Assembly: GCA_023512835.1 (NCBI GenBank)
Contig: CM042085.1
Location: forward strand, 30,091,812 to 30,155,811
Length of the DNA stretch: 64,000 bases
From: Taxillus chinensis
Lineage: Eukaryota > Streptophyta > Magnoliopsida > Santalales > Loranthaceae
Direction: 5' to 3'
Shown: positions 22,406-34,900 of the stretch, one piece after another
Position numbering within the stretch: the first letter of the stretch is position 1
Layout of the letters: each line of letters starts with the position of its first letter
Translations under genes and position numbers: made by a program
Notes under the pieces: model-generated
The model's database searches: none
What the model was told of the DNA's origin: nothing
Seen by the model: only the letters and a program-made list of their open reading frames with translations

Positions 22406-23650
22406 TTGTCACGCCCCAATTTCCTCTCACTTGGAAATGAGGAGTAACTGCCCATGCCCGCACCCGAAGGGTCAAAGGGTTGGTGCAAGCACCTACAAAG
22501 GACTTATGTCACGAGTGCTGTCCCAAACCTGTACAAGCAGGCTAACATGCCACGGGGCATGCTCCTGATCCCAAACCACGCACACAAACATAGATCAAAC
22601 AATAAACATATCTCAATCTATTACATCTCAAGAAGAGTTCAAATTTATTACAACTCAACTGGGAAAAACTCCCATCAAACCACAACATATTGTTTATAAC
22701 CAATCCAAACCATAAAACACAGGTTCACAAAAGCAATAAAATTAATAATAAGTCTTCAGCCTCAGTATCCTACCACCACGACTCTTTCACCTACCGCCGC
22801 TAGACCCCGGAAGAACAGTTTATAGGAGGGGTGAGCAAACCATAGCTCAGTAGGGTTCAAGTCTTTCCAGACCCGTCCCACTCTACAACATGCATGACAA
22901 GTGTATGCTTGTGCTCGTGTAGTGCCTAAAACTAAACAGCACACATCACCCAGTAACACACCATTTACCTGTGCCCACACTGGAGGGCAGAGGACACCTC
23001 ACCACCATGGCGACATGACATACCACATCCAGGCGAATGTTGCATGGTCACCAATGCAACATTTTCCACCCGAGTCAGATATGGCCATCACCTCCTCGGA
23101 CGACATACCTACTCTCAGGAATGGGTGCAGACTTAGCCCACCGTCGTGAGTGCTACACCGAGACTCAGGACCGCAGCCCTGGCCAAATCTCAAAGGGTCT
23201 AGTAATTGTGCTTGGCCCATAACTCAGTTCAACCCACATGTATTTGAGCACTCAAACTCAATCACAAATTCACAGCATCTCAGCAAGTACATCACAGTAC
23301 ATCTCAGTAAACACAGCTCAAGCGCAAGTATATCTTAGTAATGCAACTCAGGTGTACATCCCAACTCAGTACAAGGTACTTAACAATACATCTCAATACA
23401 AACATGTTAATATACCTTAGCAAGCACAACTCAGGCATAACAAAATAACTCAACAGTGCACTCAGCTCATGCAGTGCAGCAACACTCTCAATAACATTCA
23501 CAATTTACAGTTTTACCTATGTAAGTGTTTTTGAACTGTTTTAGCAAGTTTCTAGGCAAACTCAACTCATGGACATCATTCAAATCACTCTATTTTCCAC
23601 ACAAGGGACTTCTGGCTAAACGGGGCAGCCAAAAAAGGCAAAATGAAGGG

Positions 23651-23679
23651 TGCACGTCATATGGGCCATATGACGTGCA
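23651..23679 (-). repeat. Perfect hairpin 1 in LTR C copy 1
   Basis: Arms TGCACGTCATATGG and CCATATGACGTGCA, 14 bp each and exactly complementary, with a single G between. A second, imperfect hairpin with the same outer TGCA/TGCA ends lies at 23752-23779. Confidence 0.92.
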
Positions 23680-24360
23680 GGGTTATTTTTGGCTCCCTGA
23701 CTTCCACATGTTTCAAGGAAGACTGGGGTAAATTTTCAGACTAATTGGATGTGCATGCCATATGGGGATATGGCGTGCAGCCATGTTTTTGCACAGTGAT
23801 CATTTTTTGTTATTCTAATGACTTCTCTCTAAAGAATTCATCTCAAATTCCTTTTCGTTTGTGAGTTATTAGGTTTTAAAGATTGGATGCACAGCCTACT
23901 TTTCAATTCTAGTCAGAATATTCATGTCAAACTACCCATCCAGACAAATCCAGGGCATCCAACTCAATTATTTTCAGTTATATATATTAAAAATCTCATA
24001 TTAATCCCACACGCATCTACATGTTTATATATATATTAATCATCTCATTCAAAATTGGGGTTGAGAGAAGAATCACAACAGATGAAAATCACAACAGGTG
24101 AAATTCCAGAATTTGAAGGAGGTACAAGGGTTAACAATGAATCCCTACCTCAAAGTCGGAGAATTCAACTGGTCGTTGTATTCTAGCAATCACGTCTCTG
24201 GGCTCCCGTCCGACCTTGGATCGTCCTCGCCGTCTCAGGCCGTGTCTCCCTCTCTGGCCGTGTTTCTCTCTCTCTCTCATGGGGTGACGGCTGCTAGGGT
24301 TTTGGAATGAGAAATCCCCTAATTTTTAAGCCCTTTTTCTTTATATATTTTCCCACATAA

Positions 24361-24417
24361 TCAAAACGACGTAGTTTTGATTAAGTAAATCCCTATATCA
24401 AAACGACGTAGTTTTGA
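24361..24417 (-). promoter_or_regulatory. Duplicated ACGT palindrome upstream of the TATA box, LTR C copy 1
   Basis: TCAAAACGACGTAGTTTTGA occurs at 24361-24380 and again at 24398-24417, a 37-bp spacing. Each is a near-perfect palindrome centred on ACGT, the core bound by plant bZIP factors. In sense orientation both lie just upstream of the TATA box. The same pair with the same spacing is in LTR C copy 2. Confidence 0.7.
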
Positions 24418-24720
24418 TTAATTTAAAGCTCAGCATCTAAAAGCCCAAAGGCCAAGGTTTTCTAACCCATCTCTTAAGCTCAACAGCCCAATTCATTAAG
24501 CCCAACAAATATTTAAAATAAATCCCTCAAATAAATATTATTTACGATATGTGAAATTCCCAAAATACCCCTCAGGGCCTCAAACTCCAACTTGAGCCCA
24601 AGTATAGTCAAAATTCTCCATTCGACTAGCACATCACTGTTCTGATGTCCATTGTCTAGGACCAAGTCCCAAACCAAGGCTAACTCCAAGAACCCCTCAA
24701 ATACGGGTCCTTACAGTACT

Positions 24721-25747
24721 AGTCCCACAGGGACATGGGCCTCCTAAGGGGGGTGGATTATGAAGTTTGTAGATTTCATAAGTTCTACACTAGATTGAGG
24801 GGAGAACGAAGTGCGGCTCATAAGGAGGGCACGGATACCTATCTAGCACGATGCATTTTGGGGTGCTAGTGGGCACTACCAAGAACAAAAGTTATGCGGT
24901 CAGTGGCCTAAAGTGGAACAATATCGAGCTACAAATGGCTTGGACTGTTACAGATGGTATCAGAGCTGGGGCCTGAGTCGGTGTGCCAGTCTCATAGGGA
25001 CGTGGGCCTTCTAATGGGGGTGGATTCTGATGTCTTGAGACTTTGCAAGTCCCACATCAGTTGGGGAGGAGAATGAAGCATGTCTTAAAGAGGACATAGA
25101 TACCTCTCCTATGCAGATGCGTTTGGGGTGTCAGTAGACATTGCCAAGAACAAAAGCCGTGTGGGCCTGGCCCAAAGCAGGATAACATCTATATATGGGG
25201 CCTTGGGTTGTTACAGATGGTATCAGAGCTAGAGACCCGGGTCAATATGCTAGTCCCACTAGGGCGTGAGCCTCTTAAGGGGGAGTGGATTATGGAGTTT
25301 GTGGATTTCATAAGTCCCACATCAGACAGAGGTGTGAACAAAGTACGCCTCATAAGGATGATGTGGATACCTCTCTAGCACGATGCATTTTGGGGTTCTA
25401 GTGGGCACTACTAAAAACAAAAATCATGCGGCCAGTGGCCCAAAGCGAAACAATATCGGGCTACGGGTGGCTTGGACTGTTACAGATGATATTAGAGCTG
25501 GGGCCCAAGTCGTTGTGCCAATCCCATGGGGGCGTGAACCTCGTAAGGGGGGTAGATTGTGAAGTCTTGTAACTTTGCAAGTCCCACATCGTTTGGGGAG
25601 GAGAACGAAGTATGCCTTAAAGAGGACGTGGATAACTCTCCTATGCAAATGCGTTTGCGGTGTCAATGGACATTGCCAAGAAAAAAAGCTATGCGGGCCT
25701 GGCCCAAAGTGGAACGATATCTGTATACGGGAGCTTGAGCTGTTACA
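24721..25747 (+). mobile_element. TRIM-like tandem array with alternating LTR subtypes
   Basis: Four short LTRs separated by ~73-bp spacers: b (24759-24952), a (25026-25215), b (25291-25484), a (25558-25747); with the truncated first unit the order is a-b-a-b-a. Subtype a is 190 bp and carries TTTGCAAGTCCCACATC and GGGCCTGGCCCAAAG. Subtype b is 194 bp and carries TAGCACGATGCATTTTGG and CAGTGGCC. Each LTR ends TGTTACA and is followed after 2 bp by a PBS (TGGTATCAGAGC at 24955-24966 and 25218-25229; decayed at 25487-25498). The spacer ends in a purine tract (CTAAGGGGGGTGGAT type). LTR-PBS-PPT-LTR without coding capacity is the TRIM plan. Confidence 0.82.
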
Positions 25748-27090
25748 CAAGAAGACAAATCAACATTTTCACTATTACATGCATTGTTCACTGGCTTGTT
25801 TTTACTGTTCTTCTTTTTTTCTACTTGGGTTTTCATTGGTTTTTGAGATGCTTGGGATTTGATGTGTATGTTGTGCGTGTGATATGTCTTTAACAATTTG
25901 TGTTTATCTCCTCGTCAATTTGTTTGATCTAAGCTCTATGTTTCAATAATAATAATGATAATGATAATTTGCGGATGTGTTTGGTTTGTTGTGTCTATGG
26001 TATGCATTTTCTGGCTTGTTGTGTTTGGGGCATACATTAGCTCAAAAGGTATATATTGGTTTCTCATTTCTCTTGTTCACCATTGTATCCTTGGATTTGC
26101 TTGCTTCCTGTTTTCTCTTATTGGCCTTAGGTTGATGTTAGCATAGGCCATTAGAAATCATATAATCAATGTCATTGTAACTTGTAAATCAGATATAGTG
26201 AAAAGAAAAAAAAAGAGAAAAACAAAAATGAGCTAATTCTTTGTGTTTATTTATTTGTTTTTAACTTTCATTATTTTTCAAAAAAAAAAAAAAAAAAAAA
26301 AAACAAAAAATCTTTTTTAGATTTTAAAAAGAAGAAGTATGTTTTCAAAGAAAAAAAAGAAAAAGAAAAAAGAAAATGTTTTCTAAACAAAAAAAATGTT
26401 TTCAAAAAGAAAAAAAATCTTTCAATTTTACACTTGACTTCGCTTTTTACTTTTTTATTTCACTATTTCCTCTTTGCCCTTAGCAACGTTGTCGCATTTA
26501 GTTTAAACATCAATGTAGGGCTTAAGATTAATTCAACTTTGGTTCTTCTTTAAACCTTTAGATAACTTAATTATATTTAATTTTAAACTTTAATAAAGAA
26601 TTTAAAAAGAAAAAATATTAGGATCTCCCTTTAACGACTTAAGATAAATTAGACTTAATTTTAATTTCAACAAACAACTTAGAAAAATAAAAAAAGTGGA
26701 TACCGTTACCAATTAATTTAATTGGTCTTTTTATTTGGCTTTGTTAATTATACATATAACTTGTTTTAATTATATATATAATTTTATTTACTCATATATT
26801 TGTATTGAAATTGTTTGCTTTATATATATATATATATATATAATTTTAGAATTTTTTCTATTTTAAAAAGTATTTATAGCTTTAAATAATCAACTAATAT
26901 TTTCAGTAGATATATAAAATAATTAAACTAATTTCTTATATTATTTAAGTTATCAAAAGTTGAATTCGATTAGACATATATTTGTATGTTTTATATTAAA
27001 ATATTATTATTATTTTTAAACATTTTTTGTATTAAAATATAAATATATATACTTTATAATTAATATTATTTTTAAATAAAACATGTACTC

Positions 27091-27137
<47 letters not shown>

Positions 27138-27246
27138 GTTAAAGTTTAAGTACATATACTAATTATATAAGCACAACAAATAATAATCATCTATGGTATA
27201 TATAATTATTAATAAACTCTATGTCATCGGCTGTTAGACTCCGTAC
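25748..27246. other. AT-rich low-complexity region
   Basis: Includes a long poly-A (about 26281-26303), A/G-rich runs (26340-26420), TA repeats (26821-26842) and an ATT repeat (about 27095-27137). Short open frames such as 25955-26146 are hydrophobic but show no family motif. No gene is called. Confidence 0.5.
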
Positions 27247-28640
27247 TGTTGGTCCCTGAGAGCCTAAAAGGGGGTGAATAGGCTCTAATCGAAAACTCTT
27301 TGCTCGTCTCTAGTACAATACTTATCTGGTTAAACAATAAAAACAGTGCGGAAGATAACCAAATAGTGAAAGTATTTTATTTTATTATCAGAAAATAAAA
27401 ACAACAAAACAGTAGCAGATTAAAGCCAATGAAGCTTTTCGATCTACTGTAAGCTCTCTTATAATCTGTTTACAATGACTCACACACTAGCCAATATAAT
27501 CTCTAAGAGCTCTTGTACATGTACACACATATATGAAAATATACAAGTGTTAATATATATATAGCCATCTGTTAGAAACATTCTTGGAACTTGTTATTCC
27601 GAGCGACGTGAAGCATTGACTGTTCTTTGGAAATCTCTCTGCCTTGATTGCTGCGGATGTGGAGCTCAAGATCTTGGGTCTTTAAACTTTGAATTACTTT
27701 CCACGATTCCAAGTGCAATTAAAGTTATGTTCACATATATGTGTGAACCACGTGTAAGATGATTTATGTTTTCAACGAGTTTGTCTTACATTGGGACATA
27801 GCGAGCTGACGATTTTGAATGCGAAGCTGATAAGTTTGAGTAGCGTCTTCTTAATCCATCGTAAAGTTCTTTACTTCGTGTTAATGAAGCTCGGATCCTT
27901 ACTCTGTATCAGTGGTTGCTTACTCCGTGTCAGTTTGATACTAGAATCCTTATTCCGTGTCAATGCTTCCTTACTCCGTATAAACGAGAAGTCCGGAGAG
28001 CTTACTCCGTATCAGCGCTTCCTTACTCCACATAAGTTCCTTACTCCGCATGAGTTAAAAGGTCCGGATGGCTTACTCCATATCTGCGCATCCTTATTCC
28101 GTTTGAGTAAAAGGTTTGGATTCCTTACTCTGTATCTATTTTCCTTACTCCGTGCGAATAAAGGACTTGGGTCATTATTCCGCACAAGTCGTTCCTTACT
28201 CTGCATGTATGAAAGACTCGGATTCCTTACTCCGTGTCTTCTTGTCCTTAGCCCGCTTAAGTGGAAGACTTAGCTTTTTATTCCCCGATAACTTTCTCTT
28301 ACTTCGTGCGAGATGTAAACTGGGATTCTTATTCCGCATCTATTTGATTTAGTCCGTTTAAACTGTAAAACGCGGATTCCTTAGTCCGTAACTCTAAGCA
28401 TTTTGTCCGCACGAGTGATCCTTATTCTGTATGAAAACTTGGTTATTTACCAAGTGTTTGACAACACTCACGATGATCCGAATCAAGATTATATATCCTG
28501 TCCTTAGCTTTTTTCTCACGAGTGAACATACGGATTAAGATCATAACGTCTGTAACAACTTAAGAATAAACATGTAATGTCTCAAATTAAATTACATAGA
28601 GTTTTATCCACATTATCCAAATTCTGAACTTAATCCAACA
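27247..28640 (-). mobile_element. Solo LTR, Ty1/copia (SIRE/Maximus-like), minus strand
   Basis: 1394 bp with 6-bp inverted ends TGTTGG...CCAACA and target duplication CGTAC (27242-27246 and 28641-28645). The plus-strand start carries CTAAAAGGGGGTGAATAGG, the reverse of a C-rich motif I know from the ends of SIRE/Maximus LTRs. A TATA-rich site (GCTATATATATAT in sense) lies near 27555. The middle (about 27890-28430) is a degenerate array of a CCTTACTCCGTAT phrase. No internal domain is attached. Confidence 0.88.
27890..28430 (-). repeat. Degenerate CCTTACTCCG array inside the copia LTR
   Basis: About fifteen or more spaced copies of (C)CTTACTCCGTAT/CCTTATTCCGCAT at irregular 20-45 bp intervals, alternating with GGTCCGGAT or GACTTGGAT phrases. 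It creates a 160-codon open frame (27791-28273 plus) with repeated Leu-rich stretches that I do not regard as a gene. Confidence 0.75.
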
Positions 28641-28645
28641 CGTAC

Positions 28646-28928
28646 ATACTCAACAATTATCATATAGTTATGTTATATATGATATATATAGTTATCACTA
28701 TACTTATAGGCTTATAAGTTATAATTAATAAGTAATAACCCGAGTAGCGGGTAATTATAACATAAGTAATATGATTATATATTATAGTTATCATATTTTT
28801 TATGTTATAAGTAATATATTAAATTGAGAAGTCATATTTCTCCAATTTAATTCTCTTAATATAATTAAAACGATAAATAATATAATTGTTTTCATATAAG
28901 ATTAGTTATTAAGTGTTTGTGTGTGTGC

Positions 28929-28971
<43 letters not shown>

Positions 28972-29082
28972 TAAATGCATGCACTTATAATTATAACCAA
29001 TATTATTAGGTAATTACACAAGATTAACTAGTTTGATATAATAAATTATCAAAATATATAATATCTTACTTATTTACTTACG

Positions 29083-29121
<39 letters not shown>

Positions 29122-30250
29122 GATTATTATTATTATTATTATTTACATGTTATTTTTAAGCATATATATATATATTAATTACATAATCAAGATTAATAGC
29201 ATACACTCAATTCACTAGTCAACCTCCTATTGCAATAGGGGAATGTCTTGTCCCCATCCCTGCCCTCGTATCCTAGATAATTCAAAAAATCTTTGAATGG
29301 GGTAGGATGGGTCCTGCGAGGAAGGGACAAATTGTTATCCCTATGAGTAACCTTGTTAATATGGCAGCATATATCAGATCAGTAGAGGAAAAATAATATA
29401 TTTGTGGACCAATCATAGTCTGCCACTCCAGCCATAATTTTGCGATGATACCGCAAGTCGATTGTTCATATTAATTTTATTCTTTTAGACTTGTTCAAAT
29501 CGCAAGATGCATTCTTTTTCTCATGTTAATATTATTCCTTTCTTCCATAATTCATGTACTTAAATCATCTCCATCCAATTTTATATAATGACTTTTTTCA
29601 TATAAGAAGAGATAAATTTAAAATTTTCAATGAAAATAGCTAATCGGTTTTTCAAAATACAATTGTTTAATAAATACCCATATGTTGAAAATGAAGTGTT
29701 CATTCCTTAAATTATATTTTATAATTTTTTAAAAATATTTATTAATTTACTTGAACGTTTGAGTGTAATAAAAGAAAAAAATAAAAAAATCATTTAAAAG
29801 AATAAAGATTTACATAGAATATAGATTTTTTTTTAAATTAATGCATTATATTTTAAAAGATTTATTAGATACAACTTTCTCTGTTGTACAAACTTTATGT
29901 GCATATTAATTTTAATAAATTACAAGTAATACCTATCTAAATTAATAAAATATTACACAACAAATAGAAATGAATTGTTTAAAAGAATTATATTACTTTT
30001 AAAAATAATAAATTTAATAATTTAAAATTATTTATAAATAATAAAATAATTAACCTATAATTCCAACTTTTCACGCAGGACATGCGTAACTTTTTGATTT
30101 TTAAAATTGGACACGATTGATTCCATCTTTTCACAGACACCCTCAAACCCAATCCCCATGAGCCTATTGGCGACTCCACCCAAATAAAAATAATAGGAAA
30201 ATTGGAGGATGCGCGCAAGGGTTAAATTTTCCCGACACAAGTCCATCTCT
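28646..30250. other. AT-rich intergenic region
   Basis: Very AT-rich, with TA/CA repeats at about 28926-28972, TA at 29086-29116 and TTA near 29127. A short G/C-richer insert at 29220-29345 includes CCTATTGCAATAGG and GGGGTAGGATGGGTCC phrases and may be a small repeat. No gene seen; the 3' part should contain the promoter of the TOM1-like gene. Confidence 0.5.
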
Positions 30251-30370
30251 GGTTGTGTGGCACCTGCAAATTCAAGCGCGTGAGGGTTGTGTGTCCACCC
30301 AACGCGTTGGCGTCTAAGCTCCGACCCGTCCCGTCCCCATTCCCCCACGCAGCTGCCACCGTTGCTTCGC

Positions 30371-30389
30371 GAGAGAGAGAGAGAGAGAG
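30371..30389. repeat. GA microsatellite in the presumed 5' UTR
   Basis: An uninterrupted run of nine GA units about 260 bp upstream of the start codon of the TOM1-like gene. Such runs are common in plant 5' leaders. Confidence 0.85.
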
Positions 30390-30649
30390 CGAGACACCTG
30401 AACATCAATCCAATCCAATTCACGTTTTCCGATAATCCGATTACCGATTCCTCATACCCCCCAAAGTTTCATTGTTCGTTTTGATTTTTATATCGACAAC
30501 CAGCAAAATTCCAAAAAAAAAAAAATTGCTTTTTTTTTTTTTGGGTTTGTTTTTGGTTTATTGGGTCTTTGGTTTATTTGGTTTTAGGTTTCCTTCTTGT
30601 TTGTATATCATTCATTGTCGGTTTCCGATTTTTTTCCGGCGGCAATCCG

Positions 30650-31438
30650 ATGAGACAGACCCTAATCATGTTGTCGTCGGCGGTGATTCCCCAACACCGC
30701 CTCAAAGACGCTTCCAATTGGTGGGAGGACATCAACGAGTCTTCCCTCTGGCAAGATCGCGTCTTCCACGTTCTCGCCGCACTTTACGGCATCGTCGCCG
30801 CCGTCGCTCTGGTACCGTCGCCCCCTCTCTCTTGCAGGGCTTCTACTTCCCGGAATTCGATTTGATTTTTTAATATGAGACAGGCGAGATTACAATTTTG
30901 TTAGTAGGCCAAATCAAGAAAGAAAGAACAAATTGGGTTATTGTGTTTTCATTGTTTGGAATACCTTAATAATTTCTTTGCGAGCAAATGGAGCCTTACC
31001 ATCATGATTTTTAAAAATTTTCCATTACTTGTATCATGCTGCATGGTTTGTTTTGTTTTTGTTTTGTTTTTGTTTTAATTTTGCATATGTTTGTCGTTTA
31101 AGGTTCAATTGGTGCGGATACAATTGAGAGTGCCGGAGTACGGTTGGACGACGCAGAAGGTTTTTCACTTCCTTAATTTTGTCGTCAATGGGGGTTTGTA
31201 TCTGCTCTTGGAATCTATTTTTATTCTTGTTTCCCTATCAGTTTTCGTGGGTATTTACGTGTATGATTTCTACAATTGTATTGAACATGTTTCATCTATT
31301 ATCCAGTTCGGTCGTTACTTTTTGTGTTCCGTCGGGATGTACAAGCCTTACGACCAGAGGTGTATGTCGTTCTTTAATCATTGCTTGTTATTTATTGTTT
31401 TTTCTAGCTTAATGTTTTGAGCTGTATCTGAAATGCTG

Positions 31439-31472
<34 letters not shown>

Positions 31473-31915
31473 CACGTGTACGTGTCTTAGATTATCCAAC
31501 ATGTTTTGCTTGATATGCCAAGTCTTGCCTTCTTCACCACCTATGCCCTACTTGTTCTTTTCTGGGCCGAGATATACTATCAGGTCAGGTGGCGGATTTT
31601 GTGTTCTGTTACTTTTTGTTTGTTATGACCATTTTGTTTAATGTCTCTTTCACTTCAATCTGTTGCAGGCACGTGCTGTACCAACTGATAGGCTTAGACC
31701 AAGTTTCTACACCATTAATGCTGTGGTTTATGCCATCCAGGTGAAACTTCTTGTCCTTGCCTCCCTTAAGAGCAAGATAGGGAAGGTGTTCAAGTTGGGT
31801 TGCTTACTAACTCTACTAGGCTCAGTCATCAGCGTCATTGTATATGAGAGTCTAAAGTCTAAACTGATTTTTTTATACACATTCTTAGTAAGGAGAGGAA
31901 CCATTAGCTGCTGTG

Positions 31916-31947
<32 letters not shown>

Positions 31948-34900
31948 CATTATTATTGGAAGTTGTTCCAGTCAGTTGCAAACCAAATAGCAACAGTTCT
32001 GCCTCACACATAGCCTCTATTGTCTGTTGTCTTCAGAGATTATTTGAATGTAATTTTTATTTATTTATTCAACTCATACTGAATATCTTAATTTCTTGTA
32101 ATGACTTTGGATATCGGAGTATGTTATTTCACTTCTCCCATGTGCTTTATAATAGTTTTTTAAATAGAGCAGTTTCCAAGAGAAAAAATATATTTATCGA
32201 CTTTGTTTTTTTACTATTGAAATTATATTAGAAGGATTATTATTTTTGTATATTATTCCCGCGTTAATGTCACATATATATAACAAAAGACAAGTGTTAA
32301 ACTTAAGAAATGCATAAAATCTCCCTTTCAACAACGAATTGAGGTGGCCGTGTCATATATATCTCCTAATTAAGGATGCCATTGAGAATTGCATTTTTGA
32401 CATCTAATGGTGCAGCCGCCAGTGATGATAGTAGCTAGAGACGAGTAGATGCAAAAATGTTTGATCATAATTAATATCATAGGCTCAAGAGTATCCTTTA
32501 GCCAAGCGAGCTTTGAGGTGGCATAGTGATCTATCAAGATAAACCTTGAACGTCAAGACCACTTGCAAGTGATTTACTTTTTCCTAGGAGGGAGAGGACA
32601 AAAATCCCATGTTTCATTTTTTCACGTAGTTGACATTTCCTCTTACATAGCACTTAACCACCCTGGATTGTGCATAACCTCTAGCATAATCTTAGGGACG
32701 GAGTAACTTTCAAAATGAGTAGTAAAGGCAAGATAATCCGTGGATAAGCGGTTCGGGGCATATTTTGTACTAGGGTATTCACATGAGCCCAAGGTTCGAA
32801 AATACAGGCTTTGGCACATCCTTGAGGCGCTGCCTCGCTCGCCTCGCTCGCCTCGGATGTAACCCGCCTAGAGGTGCCGCTCTATAGCTAGCCTTTATTG
32901 ACACTTGTCTCGTTCGGGTGAGGCGGGTTGAGGTGGTCCATTCCACCGGGATGAGGCATCTTCGTTGACGTAAATGCATTTGAACAGGTTTAAAAAATAG
33001 GGCTAACTTATCCTGAAACCTCCTCTCTCTTGTCAAAGCTTCCTTTACCAACGTTGATTAGCCTCCTCTCCTAACATTGAAGCCTCTTCCTCTATTGTTG
33101 TCATCGATCGTCGAACAAGAAGCAACAATGACATCGATCGTCGATTGCCGAAATCGAAGTAGCAACGATGTTGATTGTTCATCATTGATCCTCCTCCTCT
33201 ATCGTGGTTGATGCCTCTCTCGCCGCTTCATTTGTTCAATTATTGATCCTTTGCTTTGTCGTCGATCATTGTCTCTCTCTCTCGTTTATCGTCTCTCGTT
33301 AATGGCATCGTTTGCTATTTTTTTTGACTTCATTGAGTTAATTTAAATTTGTTGATTTAAATTTGTAGTGTTTATCACTAGATTAATTGAAATTCTATGA
33401 TTAATTTGTGGTACTAGTGATTAATTTGTAATGTCTCTTTTAGTACCAATTTATTTAAATTTTGTTAGTGTTTTATTCATTTGTGACAGTGAGGTGCCGG
33501 ACTCGATTGTATTGAGGTGCTTGCCTCGATGTACAGTATGAGATCTCTACCATATGAGATCAAAACATATTACATTTTGTATTTTTGAACCTCGGATGAG
33601 CTTTTATGAAAGGTAGTGGGAAAGTAAAAATTGAATATTTGAGGTGGTGTGATTGGAGTAGAGAGTTATAGACTAGACGTGGTAAGTCAGAAGGGTTGGG
33701 TGCTTGTGTAAGAAATAGCAGGGAGTTAGTGGTTGTGTTAGGTTCAACAAGAGATAGCACAAGTCTCATGGCCCCTCCATAATCTGAGCAAAGTATTAAC
33801 AGGGAGATGCATACCTCTTCAAGTAATAAGAGGCATAAGAGGTATCAGTGACATGCAATTCTCAAGGATTAAAGAAGAACCGATGTGAATACCACAATAT
33901 TTCAGAATAGTCATGATAGAGGGAGAATTACTAGAAAGGAATACATTACAAATTCCATAAAAATAACATCATATAAAACAATGCACCATTGAGTAGTGAG
34001 GTTATAACATCGATAATCTTTTTTTAGTGCTAGAATATCTTACAAAAATACATTGGAGGGATTTGGAATCAAGTTTTGTGCAGCCTAATTGATTATCATA
34101 CAAATTCACAAAAGTTCTTGGGTGAAATAAGAAATAAAAGTGCATATAGAAATACGACATTACAAGGTATTGCAGCATCAAGTACAATTGATCACCTAAC
34201 ATGTTAGAACTGCGATCATAGTTTGAAGTATCGTTCGAGTTCGAGAAATCTCGGATGATTCACCACGGTATCAAAGGGTGTCGATCTAATATCCAGGATC
34301 GGTAAGTAGATCTCATGAATCCTCATCATCTCGTCGATCTCTTCCGAGAACTCGGATGAGAAGCAATGAGATCTCGTCTATCTCTTCCTCACCAATCGCC
34401 AGGCGTTATTTTTTTCTTCCTCGCCGGATGCCGACTTGTTGGTCGTTGCCGTTGATCGACTTATTTTCTATCTCTATCGACTTGTTGGTCGTTGCCGTTG
34501 CCGATGCCTCATGCACGCTTGCTTTCGATTGCCTCTTCCTCGCCGATCGATGTGCTCTGTCGACTCACTGGTGTTGCTGATGCCTCACGCACGATCGACG
34601 CAGATGAGGTTGTCGAGGTATGCATTTTTATTTTTAATCTATTATGTTAGTAATTTATATTATTACACTATTTTTATTTTATTTATGTGTGGCAGCCTGT
34701 AAGATGTTTTTATTTTAATCTATACTTTATTAAATTTTAATCAGTAATTATACATAGAATGTTTTATTAAATATTTTTAATAAATTTATATATTTTATAT
34801 ATTTACTGTATTTTTAATTTATATAGATTTATTAAATGTTTTAAATTTATTGCATTTAATATAACTATTACTATGTTTTACATGTATTGAGAATCTTGTT

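Larger units (their letters stand above)
22406..24715 (-). mobile_element. Solo LTR family C, copy 1, minus strand
   Basis: 2310 bp from TGTCACGCCCCAATTTCC to ACGGGTCCTTACA in plus-strand text (sense start TGTAAGGACCCG), flanked by GTACT at 22401-22405 and 24716-24720. No internal domain, so it formed by LTR-LTR recombination. In sense order it has duplicated ACGT palindromes (24417-24361), a TATA box (about 24347-24341), a GA-rich leader, a donor-like GAG/GTAGGG (GT at 24148-24147) and two hairpins (23779-23752, 23679-23651). It sits inside the internal spacer of a TRIM-like unit. Confidence 0.93.

Noticed and set aside
24955..25229. TGGTATCAGAGC read as tRNA gene fragments
   Set aside because: Each lies 2 bp after a TGTTACA LTR end and is only PBS-length; no cloverleaf can be built around it.
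27791..28273. 160-codon open frame
   Set aside because: It is produced by the degenerate repeat inside a copia solo LTR; no start context, domain or codon signal supports it.
27890..28430. CRISPR-like or satellite array
   Set aside because: The phrases are degenerate with irregular spacing, and the host is a plant; it is part of an LTR with clear ends.
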